Positions 45,513-56,602 of a DNA stretch of 64,000 nucleotides are shown here, piece by piece; the stretch's first letter is position 1; every line of letters starts with the position of its first letter. This stretch comes from Prorocentrum cordatum (lineage: Eukaryota > Sar > Dinophyceae > Prorocentrales > Prorocentraceae). The notes below the pieces were generated by a model. It had not been told where the DNA came from. It saw only the letters and a program-made list of their open reading frames with translations, and did no database searches. The position numbers and the translations under genes were made by a program. The stretch spans positions 549,960-613,959 of the forward strand of contig CAUYUJ010020281.1 in NCBI GenBank assembly GCA_963575745.1. Reading direction: 5' to 3'.

Positions 45513-45849
45513 TACCCCCTAAAGGTTCTTTCGTGGGGAGGAAAATCGGCGTTTCGGCCGTAGTTTCCCACGGTTGGTCGTTTGGTCCGTTTGGGGAGTT
45601 TCATGGTTTCCTCATGGCCTGGTTGGCTCCAGTAGGAGCGGCGGCGTTGGCGCGTGTCGTCGGGGTTCTGTGGTTTGCCGCCCGGCGCGGGGGCGGGGTA
45701 GCAAGTTCCCGGCGTCCTCGTCGCCACGTTCGCCGTGGCTACGCAGGCGCGCTCCTGGCTGACTTGGTCTGTCCAGTGCGCGTGCCTCGTCTGTCCCTGC
45801 GGGGTGTGCCGCGGCTCGGCCGGGCTGGGGCTCTGGGCCCCGGCGGCTT
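45505..45849 (+). repeat. DIRS split direct repeat A2
   Basis: Same length as A1, with about six substitutions. It follows B1 directly. Confidence 0.95.
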
Positions 45850-45954
45850 TGATGCTGCCGCTTTTGCCCTCCCGCCCTCCCTGGTCTGGTGGGTGTGGTT
45901 CGCTGCTGGCCGCGCAGGCAGCGGTGTCTGGTTGGGGTGTGGGTTCGGCGTGTC

Positions 45955-46060
45955 GGGCAGCCTCGCTTGGGGGCTTGCTCGCCCGTCACGCCGGCAGCGT
46001 CTCCTCCGCTGTCCCAATGCAGGCGCGCCCACCCCAACGGAGGCAGTGAGAAAATTTTCT
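45955..46060 (+). repeat. DIRS split direct repeat B2
   Basis: Identical to B1 except AAAATTTTCT for AAGATTTTCT at its end. It closes the element. Confidence 0.95.
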
Positions 46061-46720
46061 GTAGGCTTTTGGTGAATTTTGGGGTTCTCAACTCTTTTCG
46101 GCGTCCCGACGCTCCAAGACGGCGGTCTTCTGGGCGTCCGAAGCCGCCTGGGAGGCTCCCAAATCGCCCCACAACCATCCGAAAGGGCTTCCAGGGAGTC
46201 CAAAGAGAGCCCCCAAACGGCTCAACACGTGTCCAAGATGGCCCTCAGAGAGTCCGATGGCGGCCCAAGATGGCCCAAAGACACCCTCCGAAGAATTCCA
46301 AATCGTGATTCGGTCGTTCAGGGGGACCGCGGTTGGAGGCAGGGTGGCCCGAGGAAGCCCCCGGAGGCCCCCAGAATACGCCTAGGAGGCCTCCAGAAGG
46401 CCTTAAGAAAGCCTGGAACAACTTTTGTGGGGCCCCTAGAGGCTCTCCAAGGAGGAGCCTCCGCAAAAAAGAGCTGAGGAGGATGGGCAGAATGCGCAGG
46501 TTATGACGAACATGAGGAAAAAGAAACGTGGAGGAAAGATAACGAATCACATTATGATAGCGGCGATGCCGGAAAAGGCAACAAGGAGTTATCGCTAAAT
46601 TGTCGGCTTGACCTTCCTGCTATTCCGCCTGCGTACCAAACTTCAAGGACCAAGGAGCATGGCGCGAAGCGCCACTGCAATCTTGTGTGTATATATATAT
46701 ATATATATGTGTGTGTAGGT
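46061..46720 (+). repeat. Compound repeat: CCAAGA-periodic part, GGAGCCTCCGCAAA box, GGCGCGAAGCGCC hairpin, TA tail
   Basis: The parts come in order: CCAAGATGGCCC words (46,100-46,420), GGAGGAGCCTCCGCAAA (46,450), GCGTACCAAACTTCAAGGAC, then CATGGCGCGAAGCGCCACTG and a (TA)n/(GT)n tail. The same parts in reverse order fill 57,140-58,360. Confidence 0.75.
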
Positions 46721-46869
46721 CGATGTATTTTTGATATATCTGAATGTGTATCCGCAGGCCCTCTTGGGGGCCACCAGGCTGCGTGGACGAGATTTTTGCT
46801 CCTCGTTTCAACTGCATGGCTGCATGAGCGAGCCAAGAGACACTGGGACCTGTGACCTACATTTGTTCG

Positions 46870-47850
46870 TAAAATCCTGCGCGTCGTACAAGGTCGCTCG
46901 CCTGCGGCACAATCCCGCGGTCGCGCGCCACTTCCCTTCGCGGCCGCGCGGGATGCTGCCGCGGAAGGCCTGCTGCAAGAACGCGGCCGATACACGCACG
47001 GACACGCGGCGCTGGAAAACTGGGCGCGCGCGCGGCCAGCGCGATGTCCACGCGGCGCACGAATGCGATCGGGCGAAACGAACGCGCGCCGCTGACACGA
47101 ACGGTATCATACATAGCGCGCAGCACGGACGACCTGGGCGCGCACGTCGAAGGCTGGGTGTTGAAGTGCACCTTCTGACGCCTCACGAATTAGATTGCGG
47201 TGGCCATCTTAGATATTTCTTTCGGAGGCGGAAGCCTGCATCGCGCCGCGTGCTTCGCGATCACGTGGGCGCGTTCGCGCACTTGCCGCGCCGCGCGCAG
47301 ACGCGAGCACAACGGCGTGTCGCGGCGACGCCGGCAAACACATCGCGCGACAGACCGCGCCGATCACGCGCGCCCCCCGTGGCCTGGAACGACCTCCGGC
47401 TTGCCTGCAGAGCGAGGCGACGCGCATCTTGCGGACGCCACGCTTGCGCTGCCCGCGGGCATGACGACCTCGACGCGGGCGCGGGCGTCGAGGGCGCGCT
47501 CTCGGGCCTCCAGCCTGCGACGCCGGCCCACGCAAAAACGTCTACGCACGCGCCCACGCAAAACGTCTACGCCCACGCGCCCTACGCGCCACGTGGGCCG
47601 ACGCTGGCCCACGCAAAAACGTCTACGCACGCGCCCAAGTTTGTGAGCACGCAGCGTCGCGGGCGCCCGCCAACGCCCGCAGACCACCGCGCGCGCCTGT
47701 GGCCGGAGCAGACGGCTGCGAGCGCGCGCAGGCAACCGCGGGCACGGGTGGCAAGCCTCGCTCGGCGGCAAGCACGCGCGAGCGTGTGCGACTGCCCGCG
47801 GGCGCCGACGGGCGCTCATTGGGGTTGCGCCCCGTCCGCGAGCGACGGCC
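46870..47850. other. CpG-dense stretch without a supported gene
   Basis: GCGCGC and CGCG words are much denser than in neighbouring DNA. A plus-strand frame is open from 46,731 to 48,293 but begins at a TTG inside a TA repeat, and the opposite strand is also open for over 700 bases. A CACGCAAAAACGTCTACGCA tandem repeat (47,529-47,640) lies within it. At 47,870-48,290 the DNA turns into CCACCG-type low complexity. Confidence 0.5.
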
Positions 47851-48384
47851 ACTACCAAAATTTCAACGTGCACCGCCCCCACTGCCAATCTCCAGCCTCC
47901 ACCACCGCCCCCACGAACGGCGCCGCCGTCGCCACCTCCGCCCCCGCCGCCGCTGCCGCCCCCGCGGCCCTCCCCACTCCCACCGCCACCGCCATCTCCA
48001 CCGTCATAATCACCATCGCCACCTGCAACCGCCAGCACTCCCAGTACAAGCGCCCCCAACCCCCTACAACCACCACCACGGCCCAACGACAATGCCCCCC
48101 ACCTCCACCCTCACCACCATCGCCTTCCCAACGCCCTTCACCGCCGCCACGCCCGCCGCCACCACCACCGCAACCCGCCGACGCCATCGCCCCAACAGCT
48201 GCCACCACCGTCATCATCCTTACCCCCGCCCCCCACGCCACTACTACCGAATCCTTCCCATCCCCCGTTCCTCCTGCCCGCTCCCCTCTATAGTTCCCCC
48301 CTCCCCCTCCTTATCCCCGTCCTCATATGATTCCTTCTCCTCCGTTTCATTGCTTTCTCTCCCGCAGTGTCTGGCGAAACAAAG

Positions 48385-48544
48385 CTTAAGTCGGGCCTGT
48401 CCCTCTACAGGGGGATTTCGGACGGAAAATGAAAAGAGTCAAACATACCATTCTAAATGCTCAAAAATAATAAAACATGTTCCCTGACTATTGTTTGACT
48501 ATTTTTGAATCTTCCCCCATGTAGAGGGACACGCCCGACTTAAG
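48385..48544. mobile_element. MITE family F5, copy c (160 bp, both ends intact)
   Basis: CTTAAGTCGGGCCTGTCCC opens it and GGGACACGCCCGACTTAAG closes it as near-perfect inverted repeats. The interior is A/T-rich. Confidence 0.92.
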
Positions 48545-48725
48545 CCTGGCGAAAAAGAGCAAAATCACCGATGCCCGAAGTTGCACATCGAGCCCCCAGC
48601 GGCAGGCTGGGCGCCCTCAGCGCCTTGCTCACGGGGCCACGCGCAGCGCGGGCACACTGGGTCTTCAAGTATGGCCGCCCTGACCCAAGCAAAACCACGT
48701 TGAGCCCGACCATGCGCGCGTTTCT

Positions 48726-48890
48726 CAAGGGCTCCAAACTTCGCGCTTCGCGCTGCGCGAAGTGCGAATGACTTCGCGCTCTCGCGCCGCCTCCCAGGGG
48801 AGAAGAAGAGGATGAGGAGGAATCGGAGCCGAAGCGCGAAGCACGAAGTGCGAAGCGCGAACAAACCTCGCGCCCTCGAAGGCACCCGTG
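48726..48890. mobile_element. Foldback element F4, copy D
   Basis: GTTTCT flanks both sides (48,720-48,725 and 48,891-48,896). The right end has decayed from CGCCCTTG to CACCCGTG. Confidence 0.88.
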
Positions 48891-48969
48891 GTTTCTGCCC
48901 GGTACATGCCCACAGTTGTAGCCTCACCGGCATTTTAGGGGCAAGGTGATAGAGCGCCCAGGCACGAAT

Positions 48970-49475
48970 TAGAGTGTCCTCAGGTCCCTGGGAGCCCTCC
49001 GTCTACAATCCTGAAAGCTCTTTACGGGGCCCACAGCCCGAAATCCCGGGCGCTCCCGGTTCTCGTCGCACCCACTTCTCCCGTACCAAAGAGAACGCAA
49101 GACGGGCAAAGAAGACCTCAATAAGCCCCCGAGACGGTCTCAGAGGGCCCCGAGAGGCCTCCCAATTGCTCGAGATGCCTCCCAGACGGCCCCATGCGGC
49201 CCACGTCCGCCTCAGAGAGGCGGCCCGAAGAGCCACACATCCTGGATAACCCGTTGGTGTTCCAATCCTTTTAAGGTTCTCGCATTTTCGAGCTCCCGAC
49301 GGCCGATGACTGCCCACGGGGCCTCCAAGAGAGCCCAAAGACGGCCCGAGAAGTCCCCAAGAGATCCCCACGATAGGTCGAGAGGCCCCCGAGACGGCCC
49401 AGGGGACCTCCAGAGCGCCCCAAGACGGCGCAAGAGACCCCCTCAGAGCCCTGAGACAGCGCAAAGGCCCTTCGT
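48970..49475 (+). repeat. CCAAGA-periodic repeat, copy 5
   Basis: CTCCAAGAGAGCCCAAAGAC, CCCGAGACGGCCCAGG and similar words recur. AAGGTTCTCGCATTTTCGAG at 49,270 resembles GGGGTTCTCAACTCTTTTCG just right of the DIRS element. Confidence 0.7.
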
Positions 49476-49514
49476 TGGACCTCCTCACCGATCTCTCCCT
49501 TCCCCCAATCGCCC

Positions 49515-50730
49515 ACGTCCTCCTCCTCCTCCTCCTCCTCCTCCTCCTCCTCCTCCTCCTCCTCCCCCTCTTCCTGCTCTTCCTCCTCCTCCTGGTTCCC
49601 GATCCACGGTGACTGCATGGTTGTGCCGCTGCTCCTCCTCCTCCTCCTCCTCCTCCTGCTCCTCCGTCTCCTCCTCCTGGTCCTCCTCCTCCTCCTCCTC
49701 TTTTGCGTCCTCGTCCTGCTTCTCCTCCTACTCCGCTTCCTCCTTCTCCCTCCTTCCCTACCTCCCCCCCCCGCTCCTTTCGCACCTCCTCCAGCTCCTC
49801 CTCCTCCTCCTCCTCCTCTCTTTTTGCGTCCTCGTCTGCTTCTCCTCCTACTTCCGCTTCCTCCTTCTCCTCCTCCCTACCTCCACCCCCCGTTTCCTTT
49901 CGCACCTCCTCCTGCTCCTCCTCCTCCTCCTCCTCCTCCGCTCCTTCCTTCCCTCCCTCACACCCCAGTTCCTTTTGCCCCTCCTCTTCCTTCCTTCCTC
50001 TTCTCCCATCCACCCGCCTGCTTCCTCTTGCACATCCTCCTCCTCATCAGCTCCTTCTCCTCCTCCTCCTCCTCCTCTCCTCCTCATCGTCCTCCTTCCT
50101 CCTCCGCCTCCCTCCTCCTCCTCCTACTCCTCCTCCTCCCTCCTCTCCTCTTCTCTTTTCTTCTTCTTCTTCTTCTTCTCTTTCTTCTTCTTCTTTCTTC
50201 TCTTCCTCCTCCTACTCCTCCTCCTCCTCCTCCTCCTCCTCCTCCTCCTCCTCCTCCTCCTCCTCCTCCCTCCTCCTCTCCTCCTCCCCCCCTTCCGCCG
50301 CCTCCTCCGCCTCCTCCTCCTCTCCTCCTCCTCCTCCTCCTCCCTCCCATCCTCCATCCCCCAGTTCTTTTGCACCTCATCCTCTCCACCTCCTCCTCCT
50401 CCTCCTCCCTCCTCCTCCTCCTCCTCTCTCCTCCTCCTCCTCCTCCTCCTCCTCCTCCTCCTCCCACCCTCCCCCCCCGCTCCTTTTGCACCTCATCCTC
50501 TTCCACCTCCTCCTCCTCATCTCCTCCTCCGCCTCCTCCTCCTCTTCTTCCTGCCGTCCTCCTTTTCCTCCTCCTCCTCCTCCTCCTGTTCCTCCCCCTC
50601 CCCCGCTCCTCCTTCCTCCCTCCACCCCCCAATTCCCTTTTGCACCTCATCCTCGTCCACCTCCTCCTTCTCCTCCTCCTCCTCCCCGCCTCCTCCGCCT
50701 CCTCCGCCTCCTCCTCCTCCTCCTCTTCCT
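49515..50730. repeat. CTC/CCT microsatellite block, 1.2 kb, with higher-order structure
   Basis: CTCCTC runs are interrupted every 80-130 bp by a phrase such as CCCCCGCTCCTTTTGCACCT, giving a long-period repeat at about 49,770, 49,885, 49,965, 50,350, 50,470 and 50,630. Poly-Leu, poly-Pro and poly-Ser frames over it are not genes. Confidence 0.9.
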
Positions 50731-51286
50731 CCTTGGCTGCAGGAGCCTGGCTTCCCACACGAAGCTCAGGCCCCCCAGAGCCCTATTTCCTCAAGCCCTC
50801 CTCCTCCCCGCTGCTCGCCCTCCTCGCCGCCGTCCTCCCCGCCAGCCGCCATCGGCCGAGAGACGCCACTTCGCCGGCGCCTGGCGGTCTTCAGCTCGCC
50901 CCGGCTCAGCACCTGCCTCTGCACCCCCGGGCTGCTGCTCCTGGGCCGCGCGCGGGGGGGGATCACGCGCGGGCGAGTCATGGCATAATCTTACCCGCCG
51001 TCGGGGACGCCTGCCCCCAAAGGCGGCTCGAAAAATTCTGCCCCGTTGTGCCACCATTCGGGGATCTTCTGACCCGGGTCAATCCAGACCCGGGTCAGCA
51101 AGAAACGAAAGAACTGCAATGCAGGAACAACAAATGCAGCGCAGGGCTCTTCGCAAACCCGGGTCAGCCAATAGGCGCGGCCGCCCCGCGGCCACGAGCG
51201 GCTCGCTAACCCGTGTCAGCCAGAGGGGGTCTTCGAAGGATCCTGCAGGATCCGGTGCCCTGGCTGACCCCCGTTGGCGTTGGGGG

Positions 51287-51455
51287 TACACCCTGCGAAA
51301 TGCTTAAGAAATCATGGGTTAAGAAATTCATAGTCTCAGAACTTGAATAAAAAGCCGGAACTTCTATCAAAATCTTGGGATTTTCACTGAAACGTTAAGA
51401 ATAATCGAGACTCTGGACGAAAACTTAGGTTTCCTTAAGCATCGCCGAAGGTGTA
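51287..51455. mobile_element. MITE family F6, copy 2 (169 bp)
   Basis: TACACCCTGCGAAATGCTTA to TTAAGCATCGCCGAAGGTGT, TA on both sides. Confidence 0.92.
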
Positions 51456-51535
51456 TGAACATTCCGGCAGCCCTGGGGCTTCCCCTCCACAGCTCCGCCC
51501 CTCGACCTCGGGCGGATCGCGACCCCCAAAAGAGA

Positions 51536-51704
51536 TACACCCTGCGAAATGCTTAAGAAATCATGGGTTAAGAAATTCATAGTCTCAGAACTCGAGTAAA
51601 AACCCAAAATTTCCATTCAAATCTTAGGATTTACATTGAAAAGTTAAGAATAATCGAGACTCTGGTCGAACACTTAAGTTTTCTTAAGCATCGCCTAAGG
51701 TGTA
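51536..51704. mobile_element. MITE family F6, copy 3 (169 bp)
   Basis: Same length and orientation as copy 2, only 80 bp away, with separate TA boundaries, so they look like independent insertions. Confidence 0.92.
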
Positions 51705-52036
51705 CAGCGCAGCTCCCTAGGCGCCTTGAGCGAAAAGGGCTGCGGAAAAGACGGGCAGGAGACGGAGGCAGAGGCAGGGCAGGGGGAAGGGCGGGGCTAC
51801 GCCAGGCAGGGAAACCCTGTGTTCTAACGACCGTTCATGCATTCGGCGCCGACGGCAGAGCCAGCTGCGCTCTGCCGCTCCTCCTCCGCCAGGCTCGGGG
51901 GGAGTAGAAAGCGCGAGCAGAGCCCGGCTGCTGGGCTGGCCCGCCTCCGGAGAGGCGAGGCTCGCGAGAGCACCTCCGGCATTCGTGATGGGCCCGGCAG
52001 GCCGCGGCCGTGAAGGGGCTCCTCGACTCAAGCCTG

Positions 52037-52205
52037 ATGAAGGGGCCCTGGGGCACACACATAAACACACGCAAATAACAGGATTCCCCTATATTTTCCC
52101 ATGTGTTCTGGGTCTCTGTCTTCCCCCCCCCACTCCCCATATTTTCCACTATTTTCGGGGGAATCGACGATTCATTATGTCTGTGTGTTTTGTCCCCTTC
52201 TGACC
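52037..52205. mobile_element. CATATTTTCC interspersed repeat, copy 4
   Basis: AAGGGGCCCTGGGGCACACA, CCCATATTTTCCACTATTTT and CGATTCATTATGTCTGTGTG match copy 1 along its whole length. Confidence 0.8.
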
Positions 52206-52286
52206 TGAGGAGTTCCCCGAGAATCCAAGCCCCTCCTGAGCCCAAAATTGGTCCTTCCTTCAGCGTCTTGGCTGAGCACCGGTTCC

Positions 52287-52455
52287 ACGTGAGAGTGACC
52301 CTGTGCGAGCGTGACCTTCGGTGCGCGATTTTCGGGGGCCGCGGGGACGCCAGACTGGAGCGCGCAAGCCGCTGCCATCGCATCGCGCTCAGCCATCTGG
52401 GGATCCCAGAGTGCACGCATTAAAGGTCACTCTGGCGAAAAGGCTACTCTTACAT
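52287..52455. mobile_element. MITE family F7, copy 2
   Basis: ACGTGAGAGTGACC and GTGCGAGCGTGACC at the left mirror GGTCACTCTGGCGAAAAGGC and TACTCTTACAT at the right. Confidence 0.8.
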
Positions 52456-53559
52456 AAGTGGACAAGCGCGCTCCACTGCTTGCAAAGTGGCTACTGTAAA
52501 CTTGCCTGGATCCCCCGCGGGGATTCACGGTCCATTCCATAGAGGAAGACATGTTTCTTCGTACGTTTGCGAGTTGGCACTTCGCGATCGTGAAACGCAC
52601 ACTGTGAATATACCCGAGTCAAAAATTTGAGCGGACCGAGACGAAAACAGCTCAATAATGGCCGGAAATGAGGGCGTGCGTCCCTACCCTCCACCCCACA
52701 GGGTCGCCGCCGCGGCGAGGGCGATGAGGAGAGAGGTGGTGCCGGGGATGCGCGGCGTGCGTTGCTGCACCCCTTGCGGCGCAGGTGGGTCGGGGGCGCG
52801 TAAACATGGATTAGCGATCCATGGACTAGGCGCGCGGAAGCCAAATCCATGGATCGGGGGAGGTGCCCTCCCCCAAATGCGGCCGGTGCCGCCTCGCTCG
52901 CCGGCGGGAATCCGCGATTTCCCATGGAAACAGGACCCGTCGCTAATCCACGCCCCCTTAATCCATGTTTGCGATCGCCTGTGTGGGCAGGTGGTCTCTT
53001 CTTTCGGGATCTCTCTTTCTCTACCTCTCTCCCTCTCATTCCCTCCCCCTGTGTGTCTCTCTCTCTCTCTCTGCCCCCCTCTCCCGCTCCGCCCCCCCCC
53101 TCGTGCGTTTGTTGGCGCGCGCACCTGCGACTACATGGGCTTGTCCTAGACCGACCCAGAGCCTCGAGTTGCTCCCACCGTACTTGAGGACCACATGACT
53201 GAAATAATTTCGAGCACCCAGAAGAGTATCGAAACAATGTCGAACGAATATCGCCTTTCAGGGCCCGACACGTGAAAACCTTGAAGTTTCGGTCATTTCA
53301 TGGACTCGAAATTCTTTCTGGCGATCAAGGCTACAGTAGGTTGGAACATCATAACCAGAGCCAGGCTGGTGCCAAGCCAGCATGCTATGCAGCTTGTAGT
53401 ATGGGTAGCGCAGTCAGTCGACGGCAGGTTGGGTCCGATTCATGCCTTTCCTGGTTTTGCACTGTCATGCCCTCTCTCTGCCTCCCCCCTTTCTCTCTTT
53501 CCCCCGCCTCGCTCTCGCTCCAGTGCGCTGGCTTTGCTGCGCCGCGTGCAGACGTCTCC
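52456..53559. other. Unassigned DNA
   Basis: It contains words built on AATCCATGG and its inverse at 52,800-52,970 (several ATCCATGGA-type palindromes) and a CT tract at 53,055-53,075. No gene is supported. Confidence 0.4.
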
Positions 53560-53800
53560 ATCGTCGTCGTCGTCTCGTCGTCGTCGTCTTCTCGTCGTCG
53601 TCGTTGTCGTCTTCGTCCTCCTCCTCCTCCTCCTCCTCCTTCTCCTCCTCCCTCCTCCTACTCCTCCTCCTCCTCCTCCTCCTCCTCCCTCCTCCTCCTA
53701 CTCCTTCCCCTCTTCCCCTTCCTCCTCCTCCTCCTCCTCCTCCTCCTCCTCCTCCTCCTCCTTCCTCCTCCTTCGCCTCCTCCTCCTTCTCCTCCTCAGA
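53560..53800. repeat. CGT then CTC trinucleotide tract
   Basis: TCGTCGTCG runs into CTCCTCCTC. An F8-like block (CTGGACCACTGC, CCCCGAGTCG, CCCGGCGAGGGACCC) follows to about 54,000. Confidence 0.85.
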
Positions 53801-54026
53801 CATGCTCAATGCTTTTCCGAGGCCTGGGCCCCAGAGGTCTGGACCACTGCTTCCCTGGGGCCGGCCTCGCGCCCCGAGTCGTTCCTCGACGCTCCCGGAG
53901 GCCCGGCGAGGGACCCCCGGAGGCCGAGAACGGCCACAGGCCCGCCGCTCCCGTTTTTGCCGGAGCGTCGGATCTCCGGGTCCTCCTCGCCCCGGCAGGC
54001 GTGCTCGTGCTCCCCCCCTCCCAGTG

Positions 54027-54185
54027 TTAGGTCGGGCATGTCCCCCCACAGACGGATCTTGAGCACAGAGTTTTTGAAACAGTGAGAGAATACCTCCAAG
54101 GAGCCCCAGACATCAAAAAGTCGCCCCAGACTGTTGCTTGACTATTTTTGAGCCTTTCCTCTGTAAAGGGACATGCACGACTTAA
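54027..54185. mobile_element. MITE family F5, copy d
   Basis: TTAGGTCGGGCATGTCCCCC to GGGACATGCACGACTTAA. Confidence 0.88.
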
Positions 54186-54344
54186 TCCTACGCTCCCGCG
54201 CCTCGAGCCGCGGGCCTCGACCCCGCTGCTGCTGCTGCTGCTGCTCCCTCCCTCCCGCCGATGCCCCTCGTCGCCCTGTGGCCCCCCCTCAAGGCGTCAC
54301 CAACGACGGCCTCAGCAAGACGAAGCCAGCACGAGGATAAGATC

Positions 54345-54506
54345 AGGTCGGGCATGTCCCCCGACAGGCGGATTTGGGGAGAAAACAGAAAACAGAAAAC
54401 TCAAACAATTCTTAAACATATCCAAGAATAGTCGAAACATCGTTCCCAGACTATGTTTTGACTGTTTTTGAATGTTCCTCCCGCAGTGGGACACGCCCGA
54501 CTTAAG
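54345..54506. mobile_element. MITE family F5, copy e
   Basis: CAGGTCGGGCATGTCCCCCG to GGGACACGCCCGACTTAAG. It lies only 160 bp from copy d in the same orientation. Confidence 0.9.
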
Positions 54507-54536
54507 GATAAAATCGGGCGAAGATGAAACCAACAT

Positions 54537-54660
54537 CTCTGAGATACGGCGGCTGGTGTCTCGGGCGCCGCGGCCTTCTCATGGCGTTCCGGGACGCTCT
54601 GAGGGCGTTCCGGAACGCTCTGGAAAGGGTTGATCCTCGTCCTAGGCCCCGTCCCGCTGA
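54537..54660. repeat. Dispersed repeat with GCGTTCCGGAACGCTCTG units, member 2
   Basis: It matches 28,316-28,435 through CTCGGGCGCCGCGGCCTTCT and two tandem units. Confidence 0.75.
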
Positions 54661-54866
54661 GGCCTGTGTTCGGAATGCTGGCTTTTTTTAAGCGCTCTGG
54701 GTGAGCTTGCGGCGACCACGTCGCCTCTCCAGAATGGCCTGAATTACAAAAGCCCTCCCTCCTGTCAGCACGTACGCGCAGGAGCAACGACTGGAGGAGA
54801 AAGGGAGGTACGAGGCGGGAACATGGCAGCGAGGTCGAGGGACAACAAGTGGCATAAAGATAGACT

Positions 54867-54955
54867 CTCGGAGCTTCGAACTTCTTGGATCGGCGCTAGG
54901 ACCCCCTCCCTGGCGCGCGATCCAAAACATCCGCGCTGAGCTCGACTATGTTTAT
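54867..54955. mobile_element. Foldback element, CTGGCGCGCG hairpin family, centre deleted
   Basis: CTCTCGGAGCTTCGAACTTC, CTCCCTGGCGCGC, then directly GATCCAAAACATCCGCGC: both arms are present but the second half of the hairpin is missing. Confidence 0.65.
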
Positions 54956-56094
54956 GCCGCATTCTGCTCCTCGACGAGGGAAGGATCGGAACGGACGAAA
55001 GAGGGGGAAAGCAAAAAGGTGCGAACGAATCAGCTCGCGAAGCTGATTTCCTCAGCGCCTCCGGGCGCCAGGCGGCGTCCCATGTACATCGAGGAAGTCG
55101 CCCGGCGGCGGGGCCGAAACCAGCTGCATGCAGCAGACGTGCACCTCCCCCCCCCCCCTTTCCGTATCCCCCCGCTTCGTCCGAACCGAAGAGGAAAGAG
55201 AGAGATGGCACACATGATGGATACGCAGAGCATGCAACATGCAAGAGAGAGAGAGAGAGAGCGAGGGACGAACATGCTCGAACGGAATCTCCTCAGCGAG
55301 TCTGCCGCGCTCTCGTCAACGTCGTTGCTCCTGATGAAGTCTTCTACGTCCTGGGGACGCGCTGATCGTGTATGGTGACCGCCTTCGCACTCGTCATCGC
55401 GTTGTCGTCCCCTGTGCCTCTCCCACGCCCCCATCATCTCTCACACGATGTGCTTATGCTCGTTCTCCGAAGCGGATGGGAAGCCTATGGACTTGCACAA
55501 CGTCTTGCACTGCGTTCGCCGACATGAGAAAGCCCAGACGCCGAAGATGGGGAATTGGCACACGTTAGCAAAGTCTAACTCTGCAGCCTGGGCGCACCGA
55601 CGGAAACAACACCAAACATGCCGCCAAACTTGTTCCGAGCACGTCGCGGACAAACCGAAGAGCACCGATGCACCAACCATCAGAGGCAACACCGCGGCCA
55701 ACACGCACGTGTGATATCAGGGCACGGTGAGACGACGCGCGCGGAAATCGAAGCGGCCTCCCCTGAAACGCAGGGCTGACTTGCTGTAGTACTAAGGGGG
55801 AGGCGGAACCGTCGACCTGGAATCGAAAACCCTGCTGCCCCTGGAATCGAACATGCGGCCTCCTCCGCAAATCCTCAGCCCGCCACCAAGCCTGATCGCC
55901 GCCATCCGCCGACAGACCCGCCGCCGCCTTGCTTCCGCCGAGGGCGAGACGCGCGGCAAGCGAGGCCCTCTCTGCAACGACTCGCATGCCCTCCGCGTTG
56001 GCAGGGCGCTCCGGTGGAAGTACAGCCCTGCCCCGCCACCCGGCAGAGCCCAGCGGGGATCCATGTGGGCGGAGGGCGTCCCCGCAGCTTTGGG
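54956..56094. other. Unassigned, mostly single-copy DNA
   Basis: A GA tract lies at 55,246-55,262. No repeat family or gene is recognised. An 88-codon plus-strand frame at 55,448-55,714 has normal-looking composition but no motif. Confidence 0.4.
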
Positions 56095-56285
56095 ATAGAG
56101 GCTTCCCAGATGGGGTCCGAGAAGATGGGGTCCACGGATCGTGCCGCATCGCCGATGCATCGGCGACGTCGGCGGTGCATCGGCGACGCCAGCGCAGAGC
56201 ATTTCAGGCGCCACATCGAGCCGCGTCGGCAGTGCATTGGCGATGCGGCGCGGTCCTTGGACCCCATCTGGGAGGCTTAGAGGGT
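56095..56285 (+). repeat. GATGCATCGG dispersed repeat
   Basis: GGCTTCCCAGATGGGGTCCG, CGCCGATGCATCGGCGACGT and GACCCCATCTGGGAGG make a roughly palindromic unit like that at 27,230. Confidence 0.75.
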
Positions 56286-56439
56286 CAAGGCAGTCCTTGG
56301 TCTTTGCGATACATGGGGGGAGGGGGGGGGGGCGAAGAACTGTGCACCTGAAGTACCCCTTTGGGCGCCCCAAGTGGCTCGTTTATGGCCCTTTGAGCGC
56401 ACAAAAGGTGCACCTTTCTTCAGCCCCTCCTCCATTTCT

Positions 56440-56602
56440 CTCTGGGGCGTCCAAGAGGGGGGCGTCAAAGAACGGGAGGGGGCGCAAATCATGGCCGGCG
56501 GCATGTGCGCGGCCCAGGGGGGCCAAGGGACGCACTGCTTCAAGAAGAGGCGCCATGAAATGTGGGGAGATGTTATGGCCCCCGCCATGATGTCCACCCC
56601 CC
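56440..56602. repeat. Dispersed repeat, pair member 2
   Basis: Matches 13,620-13,791 and ends at CCACCCCCCC where an F9 element begins. Confidence 0.75.

Larger units (their letters stand above)
37482..46060 (+). mobile_element. DIRS-superfamily retrotransposon with split direct repeats
   Basis: The order is A1 (37,482-37,826), leader, Gag-like frame, reverse transcriptase/RNase H, tyrosine recombinase, B1 (45,407-45,512), A2 (45,505-45,849), B2 (45,955-46,060). This A1-ORFs-B1A2B2 plan is that of PAT and Ngaro-type DIRS elements, which integrate with a tyrosine recombinase and make no staggered-cut duplication. The core ATTTTCT occurs at the left edge, the B1/A2 junction and the right edge, as expected if strand exchange uses a short identical core. 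A1 and A2 differ at about 6 of 345 positions; B1 and B2 differ at one of 106. Coding damage (see the CDS entries) suggests this copy is non-functional or depends on recoding. Confidence 0.95.

Noticed and set aside
46731-48293. 520-codon plus-strand frame
   Set aside because: It starts at TTG inside a TA repeat, crosses tandem and CCACCG low-complexity DNA, and the antisense is also open.
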